Shown: piece by piece, positions 1 through 7,565 of the stretch
Position numbering within the stretch: position 1 is the stretch's first letter
Layout of the letters: each line of letters begins with the position of its first letter
Origin: Caballeronia sp. dw_19
GTDB taxonomy: Bacteria > Pseudomonadota > Gammaproteobacteria > Burkholderiales > Burkholderiaceae
Direction of reading: 5' to 3'
Assembly (NCBI RefSeq): GCF_018449515.1
Contig: NZ_JAAVUQ010000056.1
Span: 1 to 38,517, forward strand
Length of the DNA stretch: 38,517 nucleotides
The notes under the pieces: model-generated
What the model was told of the DNA's origin: nothing
The model's database searches: none
The model's input: the letters and a program-made list of their open reading frames with translations, nothing else
Made by a program: the position numbers and the translations under genes

Positions 1-39
1 CCGCTAAAGCGGGAACTCCGGTCGACACAGGAGAACGAC

Positions 40-918
40 ATGGATATCGGATTTATTGGACTCGGCAACATGGGCGGCGCGATGGCGCTAAATGCGCTGA
101 AGGCAGGCCACACGGTACGCGTCTGGAACCGCTCGCCCGACGCCGCGAAAGCGCTCGCCGAACAAGGCGCGCGCGTGGTTGCATCGGCGGATGAAGCGTT
201 TTCGGGCGACGCGGTGTTCTCCATGCTCGCCGACGACGCCGCGTTGCGCGCCGTTCTCATCGACAGCGGCTTGCTCGAGCGCGCGCCCAAAGGACTGGTC
301 CACGTGAACATGGCCACCATTTCCGTGGCGTTCTGCGAGGAACTGGCGAGCCTGCACGAGCGGCACGGCGTGGCGTACGTCGCGGCACCCGTGCTCGGGC
401 GGCCGGATGTGGCGGCGGCGGGCAAACTGAATATCGTGGCGGCGGGCGCCGATGAAGCCATCGCTCGTGTGCAACCGGTCTTCGATGTCATCGGCCAGAA
501 GACATGGCGCGTCGGTACCGCACCGCAACACGCGAACGTGTTCAAACTGGCGGCGAACTTCATGCTGGCATCGGCGATCGAAACAACTGCCGAGGCCGCG
601 TCGCTGATGACGGGGCATGGCATCGATCCGCACGCGTTCCTCGACGTGATCTCGAACACGCTGTTTCCGGGCCCGGTGTACCAGGGTTATGGCCGGATGA
701 TCGCCGACAACCGCTATGAACCGGCGTTGTTCAAGGCGCGGCTTGGCCTGAAGGACGTACGGCTCGCGCTCGCTGCGGGCGATGCCGTGAACGTGGCGCT
801 GCCCGTGGCAAGCCTGGTGCGCGACAACCTGATCGATGTACTCGCCCAGGGCGACGGCGACAAGGACCTGGCCGTGCTGGGAAAGGTCGCCGCACGCCGG
901 GCGGGGAAGAAGGTGTGA
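40..918 (+). CDS. NAD(P)-dependent beta-hydroxyacid dehydrogenase (3-hydroxyisobutyrate dehydrogenase family)
   Basis: A 292-residue protein of the 3-hydroxyisobutyrate / tartronate-semialdehyde reductase family, cytosolic, expected to oxidise a beta-hydroxyacid with NAD(P). The N-terminus carries a Rossmann dinucleotide motif (GLGNMG, residues 7-12) followed by an acidic/basic turn (WNRS) of the kind that often favours NADP. The family's catalytic lysine is visible as K169 in NVFKLAANF, with the partner Asn at 173. The start is supported by a GGAGA ribosome site five bases upstream of the ATG. Length is normal for the family (about 290). The substrate cannot be decided; glyoxylate/succinic-semialdehyde reductases of the same fold are an equally good fit. 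It appears monocistronic; the next gene is 332 bases away. Confidence 0.88.
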   Translation: MDIGFIGLGNMGGAMALNALKAGHTVRVWNRSPDAAKALAEQGARVVASADEAFSGDAVFSMLADDAALRAVLIDSGLLERAPKGLVHVNMATISVAFCEELASLHERHGVAYVAAPVLGRPDVAAAGKLNIVAAGADEAIARVQPVFDVIGQKTWRVGTAPQHANVFKLAANFMLASAIETTAEAASLMTGHGIDPHAFLDVISNTLFPGPVYQGYGRMIADNRYEPALFKARLGLKDVRLALAAGDAVNVALPVASLVRDNLIDVLAQGDGDKDLAVLGKVAARRAGKKV

Positions 919-1250
919 TCAATACGGTTTGATTCTTGCGCCGCAGTAAAAGTAAAGCCTGAGTAAAGCCCGGACGCGACGGCGTTGTATCGACGATAAA
1001 TAGCGGCAACGGACAGGAACGTTCCCTATACTTGTCGCGCCGTTTGCCTCAGGTTCGGGATCGTTTCGAATTTGACAGCATTCGGTGGCGCACATACGGA
1101 CACACGCCGCTGGTGCAGGCTTTTCAAAAGGTCTCGTCGGCGACGAAACCGGCTTGAAAGGTGGTTTGGACGTGACCTGGAAGCGGGTTTTCGGGTCGAC
1201 TCCCGGGCCAGCGTATAAAAAGACGAAGCGGAGACAGGACAGCGCCCACT
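919..1250. other. Intergenic stretch, no gene seen
   Basis: 332 bases with no convincing ORF. A short direct repeat AGTAAAGCC occurs at 951-959 and 962-970. A TTGACA hexamer lies at 1072-1077, but no good -10 follows at 17 bases. A TATAAA lies about 40 bases before the next gene. It presumably holds the promoter of the secreted-protein/receiver pair; I cannot place it. Confidence 0.3.
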
Positions 1251-1703
1251 ATGAAAAGCACTCTTCGGGGTCTCATGTTCGTGGCGGCATCGGCGGGCCT
1301 TACATGGGTTTGCCTGAGTACGCCCGCGATCGCTCTCGCCGACGACACCCCCAATCCCTGCGATGCACTCAAGCACATCGTGGCGGCCGCACCTGATGGT
1401 TTCGCCTCCCTGCGACCCGACGATGGCAAAGCCGTCGCGCAGCCTTATGGCCGCGATGCGCAGTGCGCGGTGAAAGCCGGCACTTATAGCTGTACGTGGA
1501 CGAAGGGGGCAAACGCCGGATCGGCGGCGGACGCTTTGCAGGGCGTGGCGGCGGACATTGCCGCGTGCTTGCCCGACGCTACCCACGATCAAAACTCGCC
1601 GGGCCGGCAGCATTTTTATATTGGGGCGCGGGGGCAGCGCACGCAGATCACTGCAACGACTGCTGGTGCTGGAAAGTTGACGCTCGCGGTGTCGGGCAAA
1701 TGA
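1251..1703 (+). CDS. Small secreted protein of unknown function
   Basis: A 150-residue protein with a clear Sec signal peptide: a basic start (MKSTLR), a hydrophobic stretch to about residue 30 and a probable cleavage after ALA before the first Asp pair. The mature part (about 120 residues) has four cysteines, near NPCDAL, AQCAVK, YSCTW and AACLPD, which could form two disulfides in the periplasm. The rest is small and polar, without a catalytic motif I recognise. A purine-rich GGAGACAGGAC lies upstream of the ATG at a slightly long distance. It is followed after 10 bases by a receiver-domain gene, so the two probably share a transcript. I do not recognise the family. Confidence 0.7.
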   Translation: MKSTLRGLMFVAASAGLTWVCLSTPAIALADDTPNPCDALKHIVAAAPDGFASLRPDDGKAVAQPYGRDAQCAVKAGTYSCTWTKGANAGSAADALQGVAADIAACLPDATHDQNSPGRQHFYIGARGQRTQITATTAGAGKLTLAVSGK

Positions 1704-1713
1704 GGGGACAGTC

Positions 1714-2079
1714 GTGACCAAGCGTGTTCTCATAGCCGATGATGACGACGATGCCCTGAGTTGCCTCGCGAACTTGCTTACGGGGCTGGGACATCAAGTG
1801 GCGCAGGCGTCGTGCGGCGCTCAGGCGCTCGACGTGGCGCGGCAATTCGCACCGGACGTGGTGATTCTGGATCTGGGCATGTCGCCGATGGATGGTCTTT
1901 CTGCCGCGCGTGCCTTGCGTGCATTGCCCGAGGGTCAGGCAATGCTGCTGGTTGCGCTGACTGGCTGGGGACAGCCGCAGCATCATGCTATGACGCAGGA
2001 AGCGGGCTTCGATATTCATCTGGTGAAACCGGTTTCTATCGACCAATTGGGCTTTATTCTGTCGATGACCCAGCCTTGA
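1714..2079 (+). CDS. Stand-alone CheY-like receiver domain protein
   Basis: A 121-residue single-domain response regulator. The acidic cluster is at residues 9-13 (DDDDD), the phospho-acceptor is D53 in VILDLGM, the switch Thr is in VALTGWG, and the conserved Lys-Pro is in HLVKPVS near residue 104. The ALTGWGQ style is common in receiver domains attached to hybrid histidine kinases, so this may be a diffusible phospho-relay partner. No output domain or kinase is present nearby. The start is a GTG, six bases after GGGGA. It lies 10 bases behind the secreted protein gene, suggesting co-transcription. The partner kinase is unknown. Confidence 0.85.
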   Translation: MTKRVLIADDDDDALSCLANLLTGLGHQVAQASCGAQALDVARQFAPDVVILDLGMSPMDGLSAARALRALPEGQAMLLVALTGWGQPQHHAMTQEAGFDIHLVKPVSIDQLGFILSMTQP

Positions 2080-2123
2080 TGTTGTACGCTCGCAACAAAT
2101 TGACGTGAATCGACGGGAGGATG

Positions 2124-2152
2124 TTGCGCTGCACCAATGGTTTTGGTAAAGT
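2124..2152 (+). promoter_or_regulatory. Predicted sigma-70 promoter of the anti-SD sRNA
   Basis: TTGCGC (2124-2129) and TAAAGT (2147-2152) are separated by exactly 17 bases, with an expected start near 2159. It sits in the short gap after the receiver gene and in front of a hairpin/terminator unit with no ORF, which argues for an independent small transcript. Predicted only from sequence. Confidence 0.45.
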
Positions 2153-2158
2153 GGGGTT

Positions 2159-2219
2159 GTCTCCTCCATGTCTCTACTGATATGGATTCAGCCCGCCCAT
2201 CTTAGGCGGGCTTTTTTTT
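2159..2219 (+). ncRNA. Candidate small RNA with exposed anti-Shine-Dalgarno motif
   Basis: About 61 nt. The 5' end carries CTCCTCC (2161-2167), complementary to GGAGG ribosome-binding sites; most of it is outside any stem. Next comes a 7-bp hairpin (2166-2172 with 2179-2185, loop 2173-2178), then a strong intrinsic terminator (2191-2219). A 17-bp-spaced promoter lies just upstream. This promoter / single-strand / hairpin / terminator layout resembles the betaproteobacterial toxic small RNA family as I remember it from Rfam and from studies of unclonable genes, which also has an anti-SD sequence; I cannot confirm membership without a covariance-model search. It could instead be the 3' UTR of the receiver gene. 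Confidence 0.5.
2191..2219 (+). terminator. Intrinsic terminator
   Basis: GCCCGCC (2191-2197) pairs perfectly with GGCGGGC (2205-2211), followed by eight T. It ends the sRNA candidate and any read-through from the receiver gene. It points only to the plus strand; the convergent porin gene has no T-run on its side. Confidence 0.9.
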
Positions 2220-2245
2220 ATCCGCGTTTTTACCGCATGATTCCC

Positions 2246-3082
2246 TCAGAACCGGTACGACACCGCCAAAAACGTAATCAGCGGATTGGCACTGAGCCTT
2301 GATTTCGTCGTAGCAAGTTCGGTCCCATCAGCCGCCTTGATGATCAACGACGATGTCGTTTTCAACGGAATGTAGGTTAGCGAAGCAATCAAACCCCAGT
2401 GTTTGTCGAAGTTATAAGTCGCACCGAGATTGAACACCGGCTGCCACGACGACGAAGCCTTCGCCTCCACCGACGTCGGTCCCGGCTTGCCCGCACCCGC
2501 CGCCAGCACCGCGCCAAGATTGCTCTGCGTCGAGTTTATGAAACCATCGGTCAGCTTGATGTTCGTGAAGAAGTTATACGACACGCCAAGGCCTGCAAAC
2601 GGCCGGAACGCCGCGGTCGGCGCATTGAAGTAATACTGGAAAATCAGCGCCGGGCTCCACTGCCGCACGCTTTTCACGATCGGGTTCGTCTGATCGAGGT
2701 TCTGGTTGCCAAGCGCGCCCGCCGGTCCCGGCGGCTGGATCGTGCCGTGACCATCGAGTTCGAACGCGGGCGGCACGCCGCCTACAAACGTGGTCGCAAT
2801 GTGATCGGTGAAAAAGTGCGTGAAGACGAGGCCGAACGTATCGGCACTCTTCGTCGACAAACTCGTTCCCGGTGACGTGAATTGGGACGGCAACCGCAGC
2901 GGCGTATTGATCGGCGTAGGCGCCACATGCGTGGTCAGTGCATCGCTCGAATCCTGCGGCATGACGTGAAACCAGCCGAGTCCCACGACGTTATCGCCGG
3001 CACTCTGTGCATGGGCCGACAGCGACGCACATGCAGCGACCGCTACCGCCAACGGTTTTCCCGCAGCCAAAAGCTTTTTCAT
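2246..3082 (-). CDS. OmpW family outer membrane protein
   Basis: A 278-residue outer-membrane beta-barrel. It has a Sec signal peptide (MKKLLAAGK..., cleavage after AHA, about residue 25), the OmpW-like pattern of alternating hydrophobic strands (FRPFAGLGVSYNFF, WGLIASLTYIPL) and a C-terminal Phe (SYRF) as expected for BAM-dependent assembly. OmpW proteins are small eight-stranded channels thought to pass hydrophobic compounds. At 278 residues it is longer than the usual 210-220, with Pro/Gly-rich extra loops near residues 50-70 and 110-130. The start is preceded by GAGAG at a normal distance. It lies downstream of two lipoprotein genes on the same strand and may be co-transcribed with them. 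Confidence 0.85.
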   Translation of the reverse strand: MKKLLAAGKPLAVAVAACASLSAHAQSAGDNVVGLGWFHVMPQDSSDALTTHVAPTPINTPLRLPSQFTSPGTSLSTKSADTFGLVFTHFFTDHIATTFVGGVPPAFELDGHGTIQPPGPAGALGNQNLDQTNPIVKSVRQWSPALIFQYYFNAPTAAFRPFAGLGVSYNFFTNIKLTDGFINSTQSNLGAVLAAGAGKPGPTSVEAKASSSWQPVFNLGATYNFDKHWGLIASLTYIPLKTTSSLIIKAADGTELATTKSRLSANPLITFLAVSYRF

Positions 3083-3186
3083 TTCGTCTCTCTTCGGTTA
3101 CAGGCCGTCATGCGAACGCAGCGCGAGAAAACCCGGGCGTTGTTCGCATGCAGCCGTTCTTGATGGGCTGCCAGACGGTTACTGGG

Positions 3187-4434
3187 TCACTGAACAAATG
3201 AGCCGATAGTGAAATACGGTGTCGTCGGGTCGCTCTCGTCGAGATAACCGAATACGCCGCCGGAGAAGATGAACTTGCCGGTTGGCGTCGTGCCGGTCGA
3301 TGCACCCACCACCGTCGATGTCACCAGACCCGGAATCGTTTCCGTGTAATCCAGGTTCAACGCACGCGACAACGCAACCTGCGACGGCTGGAACGGATCG
3401 ATCAAGGTGGCCTGCGTGCCGCTGAGCGCGGTCGTGCGGTAATCGAAGGCGTTATCCACGCCGACGTATTCCCCGTTCACCGATCCCGATGCCACGCTGA
3501 TTTGCGGCGACATCATCGAAATGCCGGATTCGTCGTCGGCGAACGGCGGAATGCCTGTGGTGATCGTGGCGTTCGCCGTGCCGGTACGCACGAGGATCGG
3601 CACGTTCTGGCCGCGCAGCTTGCCCACGATCATGTAGCCCTTGCCCAACGGACCGGTTGCGAGTGTCGGGTTGCCTTGCCCAAGGAAGTTGTTGGTGACG
3701 AACGCACCGCTGCCATCCGGCGATGGTGCGAAGTTCGATCCGGCTTGCTGGCATTTGCCGGCGTTCACGCCGGTGTTGTCGCACTCTTGCCAGGTGCCGT
3801 CGGCATTGATGGTGATCTTCGAATCGACAGAAATGCGCGCGTAGTTTTGCGAGGGAATCTCGTGATAGCCCAGTTGGCTATATGTCCCGGCGACATTGGC
3901 GAGATTGGTCTCAAGCGTCGAGAAACCGATGAACGGGTAATACGGGAAGATCCGGTCAGGTACAACGCCTTGACCAAGAACCCCGCCGAACTGCAGTTCC
4001 TTGCCCGGAATCGTGCCGCCCGCGACCCCTTCGCCCACGAAAATGCGCGCGGGACGCGTTGGGTCGAGCGTCGCGCCGTTCAACTGGTACGCGCACTGAT
4101 TGAGCTTTTGCGTGGGCAGGCCGGTTTCCATCGTCAGCGTGCCGTTCTGGGACGTGCCGGCGCGGGTGGGGGAGACCGTGCCGGTCACGGCCGGAATGGG
4201 AGATTCCACGTAGGTCACCTGCCACGTGAGTTTCGTCGTGTCGAGTTGCAGCTGGACGAGTTCGCCGCTGCCGCCCCCACCGGTGAAGGTGGTCGTGTAG
4301 TCAAGCGACGCCGGGCACAGCCGGACGACCGGCGGCTGAGGCGCATCGCTGCCGCCGCCGCAGCCGCCAAGGAACGGCGTGACGCTGGCGATTGACGCAC
4401 CCATCGCACCCAACGCAAAAGTTCTCCATTTCAT
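3187..4434 (-). CDS. Secreted lipoprotein, DUF2957-like (paralogue 1)
   Basis: A 415-residue lipoprotein. I chose the internal ATG at 4434 because GGAGA lies nine bases upstream and it gives a clean signal peptide ending in the lipobox LGGC (residues 22-25), followed by a Gly/Ser/Pro linker. A frame-extended start at 4479 would bury the signal. The mature protein is a low-charge, Gly/Thr-rich beta-type chain. It is clearly homologous to the next upstream gene: both have a CPA...GxGSGE segment and the matching ESPIPxVTGT and PTRxGT motifs, plus a shared GQGVAGG and a DDESGI segment. I recall such proteins from Burkholderia as DUF2957, function unknown. Surface or periplasmic location is inferred from the signal. 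Confidence 0.8.
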   Translation of the reverse strand: MKWRTFALGAMGASIASVTPFLGGCGGGSDAPQPPVVRLCPASLDYTTTFTGGGGSGELVQLQLDTTKLTWQVTYVESPIPAVTGTVSPTRAGTSQNGTLTMETGLPTQKLNQCAYQLNGATLDPTRPARIFVGEGVAGGTIPGKELQFGGVLGQGVVPDRIFPYYPFIGFSTLETNLANVAGTYSQLGYHEIPSQNYARISVDSKITINADGTWQECDNTGVNAGKCQQAGSNFAPSPDGSGAFVTNNFLGQGNPTLATGPLGKGYMIVGKLRGQNVPILVRTGTANATITTGIPPFADDESGISMMSPQISVASGSVNGEYVGVDNAFDYRTTALSGTQATLIDPFQPSQVALSRALNLDYTETIPGLVTSTVVGASTGTTPTGKFIFSGGVFGYLDESDPTTPYFTIGSFVQ

Positions 4435-4475
4435 ACTGCTGTCTCCATCCACATTTGTTCGTTCGTCTTTCGTCG

Positions 4476-4497
4476 GCAACCGGCGCTTGCCGGTTGC
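4476..4497. repeat. Perfect intercistronic hairpin between the two lipoprotein genes
   Basis: GCAACCGGC (4476-4484) and GCCGGTTGC (4489-4497) form a perfect 9-bp stem with a 4-base loop, in the 109-base gap between the paralogues. There is no T-run on either strand, so it is not a classical terminator. It could be an mRNA-stabilising or processing element that sets different levels of the two lipoproteins. Confidence 0.6.
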
Positions 4498-4543
4498 TCT
4501 GGTCTTGAGTGCTTGTCGCGTCCGTTCGTGTGCCCGGCGGCGC

Positions 4544-5992
4544 TTATTTGCTGAGCAGCGCGCCGATACCGAAATACGGGCTTGCAGGCGTGTCGGCGTT
4601 AGCGGACGTGGAGGTCAGACCGCCGTTCACCGTGCTGCCGGCAATGAAAATCCCGTACAGGCCGCCCGCCGAGATCAGCGCACCCTGGCCGCCGTTCTGG
4701 TCCTGCACGCCGATCAAGCCGGGCAACTGCTGCGCGTAGCTCATGCCGAAACCGGTCTCGGAAGCCTGCGTCGATGGATTGATGAACGAGCCGACCGGAC
4801 CTTGCAGCAACGTCGCCGTGTACTTGAAGTTCGAATCCGCGCCGACATAACCGCCATCGAACGCGCCCGATGCGAGCGCCGTGTTCGGAGCGAGCATGGC
4901 GATGCCGGATTCATCGTCGACTTGTGATGCGGTCGCGTTCAACGGCGTGAGCGGCGACGGCACGAAGACCTGACCGGTACGCACGACAATTGGCACGATG
5001 GCGCCGTTGACCTTGCCGATCACCATGTTCGCGTTCGCGACAGCTGGGAACGCAGGGAAGCCGAGGCCCGTCAACGCTGGCGAGGAACGTTGACCCTGCA
5101 CTTGCGGTGCAACGGCGCTGGTGAAATACGCGCCGCCCGCGTTCGCCGTCCACGCGCCACCGGTCGTCTGGCAAGACGTATTCGATGCCGGCACGGGCAC
5201 CGTGCAGTTGCCGGCGGTATCGAAGGATTCCTGTGCCTGCGTGGTCGTGGTCGAGTAGTTATTCGATGGAACCAGGTGGTAAAGCAGCGCGTTATACGTG
5301 CCCTTGAGATCCGCGACGTTCGTGCTCACCGTTGAGAAACCGATGAACGGATAGAAGTCGAAGTGCCGGTTCGGCACCGGGAACAGTGGCGGGAAACCGG
5401 GGATCGGGTTGACGCCGTCAGCGGTCAGCGTTGCCCCGCTGTACTGCACGGTCGCACCCGGAATGCCGCCGCCGGCCACGCCCTGGCCGATAAAGATGGT
5501 CGGCGGGTTCGCCTGGTTGAACGCGGCAGCCGTGGTGTAGATCGATCCATCCGATGCCTGGCCACCGCCCGGCGTCAGCACGAACGCGCAACGGGTTTGC
5601 TCCGCCGTGGGCAAAGTGCCTGCCGGCGGGTGCACGACTGCGCCGACGATCGTCGTGCCCTTGCGGGTCGGATTGATGGTCCCGGTGACAAGCGGAATGG
5701 GCGATTCGAGCCACTTCAGCGTGTATGTCATGTTCACGGCGTCGATGTTCAGGCTCACGATCTCGCCGCTGCCCGCGCCGCCCAGATACGTGTTCGAGAC
5801 AATATCCGCGTTAGCCGGACACAACGGCGCGGCACCTGCGCCCACAGCCGGCGCGCCTTGCGTGCCACAACTCGCGCCGGAACATTGCGGCGTGTTGATC
5901 GGACCCGGGTTGTCGGCGTTGCCGCCGCAGGCAACAAACAACGGCGCGGTCGCAAGTGCGAGCGCGAGTCCTTTCGAAATGGCATACGGCAT
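4544..5992 (-). CDS. Secreted lipoprotein, DUF2957-like (paralogue 2)
   Basis: A 482-residue lipoprotein, first gene of the minus-strand group. The ATG at 5992 is chosen because GGGAGA precedes it by about eight bases and it begins a signal peptide ending in FVAC (Cys 22); Phe at -3 is less common than Leu but acceptable. The body shares motifs throughout with the downstream paralogue (ESPIPLVTGT, NPTRKGT, GQGVAGGGIPG, FYPFIGFST, DDESGIAML) and has extra loops, so the pair arose by tandem duplication and then diverged. No enzymatic residues are evident. With the OmpW-like gene it forms an outer-envelope set. DUF2957 assignment is from memory. Confidence 0.8.
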   Translation of the reverse strand: MPYAISKGLALALATAPLFVACGGNADNPGPINTPQCSGASCGTQGAPAVGAGAAPLCPANADIVSNTYLGGAGSGEIVSLNIDAVNMTYTLKWLESPIPLVTGTINPTRKGTTIVGAVVHPPAGTLPTAEQTRCAFVLTPGGGQASDGSIYTTAAAFNQANPPTIFIGQGVAGGGIPGATVQYSGATLTADGVNPIPGFPPLFPVPNRHFDFYPFIGFSTVSTNVADLKGTYNALLYHLVPSNNYSTTTTQAQESFDTAGNCTVPVPASNTSCQTTGGAWTANAGGAYFTSAVAPQVQGQRSSPALTGLGFPAFPAVANANMVIGKVNGAIVPIVVRTGQVFVPSPLTPLNATASQVDDESGIAMLAPNTALASGAFDGGYVGADSNFKYTATLLQGPVGSFINPSTQASETGFGMSYAQQLPGLIGVQDQNGGQGALISAGGLYGIFIAGSTVNGGLTSTSANADTPASPYFGIGALLSK

Positions 5993-6370
5993 AACGCGGT
6001 CTCCCTTATCTAGTTTTGCGCGTGTAATTTCGCTATCACTTTTTCGTATGTCAACCGACTGAAACATCTAAAACGCCGATTCAAACAGCAGGGTTCCGGC
6101 GATGCCTTGACTGATAAGGCGCAGACGGCGCATTGAAACAAAATTTTTTCCACAAGGTAAATTGGAGAAAATATGTTTAGTTGCAGTGCGAAACGAAGAA
6201 AGTTTGAGCGCGAAAACGCGTAATCATCCACGAACGAACGTTCGTAAATAAATTGGGAGAATCCCTATGAAACCGCGACGGAAGTTCTGTTTGACCCGCG
6301 TGGAATTTACGAGGTGGAGATTTGAAGACCAGGCCGGGACGCTGATCGAGTGAATAAAAATGCAGGTGTG
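5993..6370. other. AT-rich regulatory region upstream of the lipoprotein genes
   Basis: No gene. It is markedly more AT-rich than its neighbours. On the minus strand TTGACA (6049-6054) is followed at 17 bases by a weak -10 (GAAATT, 6026-6031). A 12-bp perfect palindrome ACGAACGTTCGT lies at 6234-6245, extended on the left by another ACGA, about 180 bases upstream of the putative -35. The region probably carries the promoter and distant control sites of the lipoprotein/OmpW group. Confidence 0.4.
6234..6245. promoter_or_regulatory. Perfect 12-bp palindrome, possible repressor operator
   Basis: ACGAACGTTCGT is its own reverse complement and is preceded directly by ACGA, giving two overlapping half-sites (6230-6245). 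Short CGAACG-type palindromes are typical of TetR-like operators. No regulator gene is adjacent, so the cognate protein is unknown. Confidence 0.35.
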
Positions 6371-6408
6371 AAAAAGCCGGTTTCGCACAATGGCGGAAAC
6401 CGGCTTTT
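6371..6408 (-). terminator. Intrinsic terminator of argC
   Basis: GCCGGTTTC (6376-6384) pairs with GAAACCGGC (6396-6404), flanked by A5 and T4. Read on the minus strand it follows the argC stop by about 55 bases and ends in a T-run of five. It can work in both directions. Confidence 0.8.
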
Positions 6409-6461
6409 AGCCAGGTCGAGCGCCTGGTGCGCTCAGATTTTCCCGGAGTCGATTGGCTGGC

Positions 6462-7415
6462 TTAGCGCGACAGCCCCGATTCTTCGTCGGCGCCGATTGC
6501 CAGGTTCATGCACTGGATCGCCGCGCCGGACGCACCTTTGCCCAGGTTGTCCAGCCGGGCAACGGTGACAAACCGCTCGTCGCTGCCGAAGACGAACAGC
6601 TCGACCCGGTTGGTGTCGTTGCAAGCCTGGACGTCGAAGAAGCCGTCGTCGAGATTGCTGTCCGCATTGAACGGCAACACGCGCACGAACGGTTCGTTCG
6701 CGTAGTACTCGGCAAACAACGCCTGCACGTCTTGCGGCTTGGCGGTACGCGACAGTTGATTCGGCGAGAAGTACGTGGTGACGGCGAGGCCCTTCAGGAA
6801 GTTGCCGACAATAGGCGTGAACACCGGCGCGTGCTTCAGTCCCGAGCGCACCGCCATTTCCGGCAGATGCTTGTGGGCCAGACCTAGCGCGTAAGGCCGC
6901 GGGCTGTCGAGCCGCGGATTCCCGCCCGCTTCATAGTCCGCGATCATTTTCTTGCCACCACCGCTGTACCCGGTGATGGAATACGCGTGCGCGGGGAAAT
7001 CGGCGGAAACAAGACCGCCTGCCACCAAGGGCTTCATTGCCAGCAGGAACGCCGACGCGTGACAACCCGGCACCGCGATGCGCTTCGCCGTACGCAAACG
7101 CTCGCGCTGCGCCGGCATGAGTTCGGGAAGTCCATATGCCCAGTCGTCATGCGTGCGGAACGCCGTGCTGGCGTCAATCACCACCGTGTGGTGATTGTCC
7201 GCGTTCACCAGCGAAACCGATTCGCGCGAAGCGACGTCCGGCAGGCAAAGGAACGTAACGTCCGACGCATTGATCAGCCGCCGGCGTTCCTCCACGTCCT
7301 TGCGCCGCGCTTCCTCGATACGCAACACCTCGACGTCACGCCGCTCGGACAGATATTCAAAAATCTTCAGGCCGGTGGTGCCTTCCTGTCCGTCGACAAA
7401 TACTTTCGTGGTCAT
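6462..7415 (-). CDS. argC: N-acetyl-gamma-glutamyl-phosphate reductase (short type)
   Basis: Third step of arginine synthesis: NADPH-dependent reduction of N-acetylglutamyl-5-phosphate to the semialdehyde, in the cytosol. The 317-residue length and the N-terminus VFVDGQEGTTG mark the shorter ArgC type. The catalytic Cys is C118 in VPGCHASAF, and the conserved YSITGYSGGGK segment follows near residue 165. I start at the ATG at 7415 because the usual N-terminus begins there; the frame extends 12 residues upstream without similarity. No other arg gene is in the window, so it is a solitary arginine gene, and the two terminators around it suggest a single-gene transcript. Its 3' terminator is clear. 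Confidence 0.93.
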   Translation of the reverse strand: MTTKVFVDGQEGTTGLKIFEYLSERRDVEVLRIEEARRKDVEERRRLINASDVTFLCLPDVASRESVSLVNADNHHTVVIDASTAFRTHDDWAYGLPELMPAQRERLRTAKRIAVPGCHASAFLLAMKPLVAGGLVSADFPAHAYSITGYSGGGKKMIADYEAGGNPRLDSPRPYALGLAHKHLPEMAVRSGLKHAPVFTPIVGNFLKGLAVTTYFSPNQLSRTAKPQDVQALFAEYYANEPFVRVLPFNADSNLDDGFFDVQACNDTNRVELFVFGSDERFVTVARLDNLGKGASGAAIQCMNLAIGADEESGLSR

Positions 7416-7565
7416 CTCGATCTCGCTGGGTCGGTCGCGCACGGAGGGCATGGTGCCCGAGCGCGGTCAAAACGCCATTTTAATGCGCTTCCGCGACAAC
7501 GCGATGGCATTGCCGGGCACATCAGCCGATCGGCCTAAAAAAACGTTGCACCGCCGCTGAAAAAA

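Noticed and set aside
6173..6223. A 16-codon frame with GGAGA before its ATG upstream of the lipoprotein region
   Set aside because: Too short to support, plus-strand while the operon is on the minus strand, and no gene follows it that it could control as a leader.
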